The notes beneath the pieces were generated by a model. It made no database searches, was not told where the DNA came from, and saw only the letters and a list, made by a program, of their open reading frames with translations. The position numbers and the translations under genes were made by a program. This document shows, piece by piece, positions 62,974-64,000 of a stretch of 64,000 nt of DNA; positions within the stretch are counted from its first letter, which is position 1, and each line of letters opens with the position of its first letter. The stretch spans positions 220,059 to 284,058 of the forward strand of contig CAYRNF010000003.1 in NCBI GenBank assembly GCA_964425695.1, in the 5' to 3' direction. This DNA comes from JAKPBU01 sp964425695 (GTDB lineage: Bacteria > Pseudomonadota > Gammaproteobacteria > Xanthomonadales > Xanthomonadaceae).

Positions 62974-64000
62974 ATGAGCACCCGCTACAACGCCGCCGAC
63001 ATCGAAGTCCTGTCCGGGCTGGACCCGGTCAAGCGCCGGCCCGGCATGTACACCGACACCACGCGCCCCAACCACCTGGCGCAGGAGGTGATCGACAACG
63101 CGGTGGACGAGGCGCTCGCCGGCCATGCCCGCCAGATCGACGTGGTCCTGCACAAGGACGGCAGCTGCGAGGTGTCCGACGACGGCCGCGGCATGCCGGT
63201 GGACATCCATCCGGAGGAGAAGATCCCGGGCGTCGAACTGATCCTCACGCGCCTGCACGCCGGCGGCAAGTTCAGCAACCAGAACTACACCTTCAGCGGT
63301 GGCCTGCATGGAGTGGGCGTCAGCGTGGTCAACGCGCTGTCCACGCGGGTCGACGTGTTCATCAAGCGCGACGGCAGCGAGTACCACATGGGTTTCGCCA
63401 ACGGCGACCGCGCGTCGGCGCTGACCACCGTGGGCAGCGTGGGCAAGAAGAACACCGGCACGCGGCTGCGGTTCTGGCCCGACGCGGGCTACTTCGATTC
63501 GCCCAAGTTCAGCGCGCGCGCGCTGCGCCACCTGCTGCGCGCCAAGGCGGTGCTGTGCCCGGGGCTGACGGTGACGCTGTTCGAGGAAGCCACCGGCGAA
63601 CGCGACCGCTGGCATTACGAAGACGGCCTGCGCGACTACATCCGCGGCGAACTGGCCGGCCGCGAACTGCTGCCGCCGGACATCTTCGTGGGGCGCCTGG
63701 CGCGCGATACCGAGATCGTGGACTGGGCGGTGGCCTGGGTTCCGGAAGGCGAGCTGGTGCAGGAAAGCTACGTCAACCTGATTCCCACCGCGCAGCACGG
63801 CACCCACGTCAACGGCCTGCGTACCGGCTTCACCGACGCGCTGCGCGAGTTCTGCGACTTCCGCAACCTGCTGCCACGCGGCGTCAAGCTGGCGCCGGAG
63901 GACGTGTGGGACCGCGTCGCCTTCGTGCTGTCGCTGAAGATGACCGATCCGCAGTTCAGCGGGCAGACCAAGGAGCGCCTGAGTTCACGCCAGGCCGCCG
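62974..64000 (+). CDS. parE: DNA topoisomerase IV subunit B (ParE), 5' part
   Basis: The first 342 codons of ParE, running off the window end. With ParC it decatenates daughter chromosomes. The GHKL ATPase domain is clear: YNAADIEVLSGLDPVKRRPG, EVIDNAVDEALAG (Mg-binding Asn), SDDGRGMPVDIHPEE, and the ATP-lid region SGGLHGVGVSVVNALS. The transducer domain follows with QTKERLSS at the edge. SGLDPVKRRPGMYTDTTRPNH separates it from GyrB, which reads IGDT there. It starts at ATG 62974 and is divergent from the small exported gene. Confidence 0.96.
   Translation, partial: MSTRYNAADIEVLSGLDPVKRRPGMYTDTTRPNHLAQEVIDNAVDEALAGHARQIDVVLHKDGSCEVSDDGRGMPVDIHPEEKIPGVELILTRLHAGGKFSNQNYTFSGGLHGVGVSVVNALSTRVDVFIKRDGSEYHMGFANGDRASALTTVGSVGKKNTGTRLRFWPDAGYFDSPKFSARALRHLLRAKAVLCPGLTVTLFEEATGERDRWHYEDGLRDYIRGELAGRELLPPDIFVGRLARDTEIVDWAVAWVPEGELVQESYVNLIPTAQHGTHVNGLRTGFTDALREFCDFRNLLPRGVKLAPEDVWDRVAFVLSLKMTDPQFSGQTKERLSSRQAA

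Overview
The window is very GC-rich (roughly two thirds or more by eye) and densely coded on both strands. Gene content and order point to the Xanthomonadaceae/Lysobacteraceae (Xanthomonas, Stenotrophomonas, Lysobacter, Luteimonas, Pseudoxanthomonas group). The main clues are miaA-hfq-hflX-hflK-hflC-DUF2065-purA, surE-pcm-ExoD-NlpD-like, pyrG-kdsA-(orphan)-eno-ftsB-ispD-ispF-truD, a lexA-imuA-imuB-dnaE2 cassette, an Xcc1710-like protein next to yhbY, and an M2 (ACE-like) lipoprotein peptidase. No rRNA, tRNA, CRISPR array, phage or transposase gene was seen. It reads as a chromosomal core region with a few accessory genes and many short palindromic repeats. Bases 1-177 hold nothing I recognise.

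Layout. 178-3150: a plus-strand operon of an SPFH membrane protein, a small membrane protein, an Arc-like ribbon-helix-helix protein, a DUF4177 protein and an exported alpha/beta hydrolase, behind a promoter overlapped by two 8-bp palindromes. 3206-5099: an M15 peptidase and an acyltransferase. 5200-9899 (minus): AlkA-type glycosylase, DUF423 protein, SRPBCC protein, and a NarL/DesK-type two-component pair. 10032-13291 (plus): GNAT, minC, minD, minE and an HEXXH protein. 13503-15578: M2 peptidase. 15681-17347 (minus): Bcr/CflA-type transporter and VOC protein. 17503-20756: tandem glycine riboswitch and gcvP. 20805-21236: repeats.

21237-29913 (minus): the SOS mutagenesis cassette lexA-imuA-imuB-dnaE2, followed by an AlkB-like dioxygenase, an exported protein and a GIY-YIG-like protein. 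dnaE2 is about 100 codons longer than usual. The extra length falls in two blocks that look like in-frame copies of two dispersed repeat families also present between genes. 30144-38012: an acidic trypsin-like protease, small exported or acidic proteins, a TIR-TolB-like-TPR protein, a pseudouridine synthase and catalase katE. 38424-45061 (minus): purA and the miaA-hfq-hfl operon. 45261: alkane-type monooxygenase. 46348-50026 (minus): folP, ftsH, rlmE. 50110-50800 (plus): yhbY and an Xcc1710-like gene. 51023-54098 (minus): NlpD-like, ExoD-like, pcm, surE. 54206: Smr protein. 54803-62478 (minus): lipoprotein, truD, ispF, ispD, ftsB, eno, an orphan gene, kdsA, pyrG. 62619: small exported protein. 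62974-64000: parE, cut by the window end.

How they work together. Much of the window is housekeeping: Min division-site placement, FtsB division, FtsH/HflKC membrane proteolysis, Hfq/MiaA/HflX RNA biology, MEP isoprenoid steps (IspD, IspF), KDO and CTP supply, and glycolysis. Many junctions are 1-4 nt stop/start overlaps, so several start codons (including GTG and TTG) were set by coupling. The points most worth a second look are the repeat insertions inside dnaE2, the apparently leaderless lexA with its operator on the -10, the SPFH/ribbon-helix-helix operon with twin palindromes, the TIR-TolB-TPR protein, and the lower-GC orphan gene coupled at both ends between kdsA and eno.
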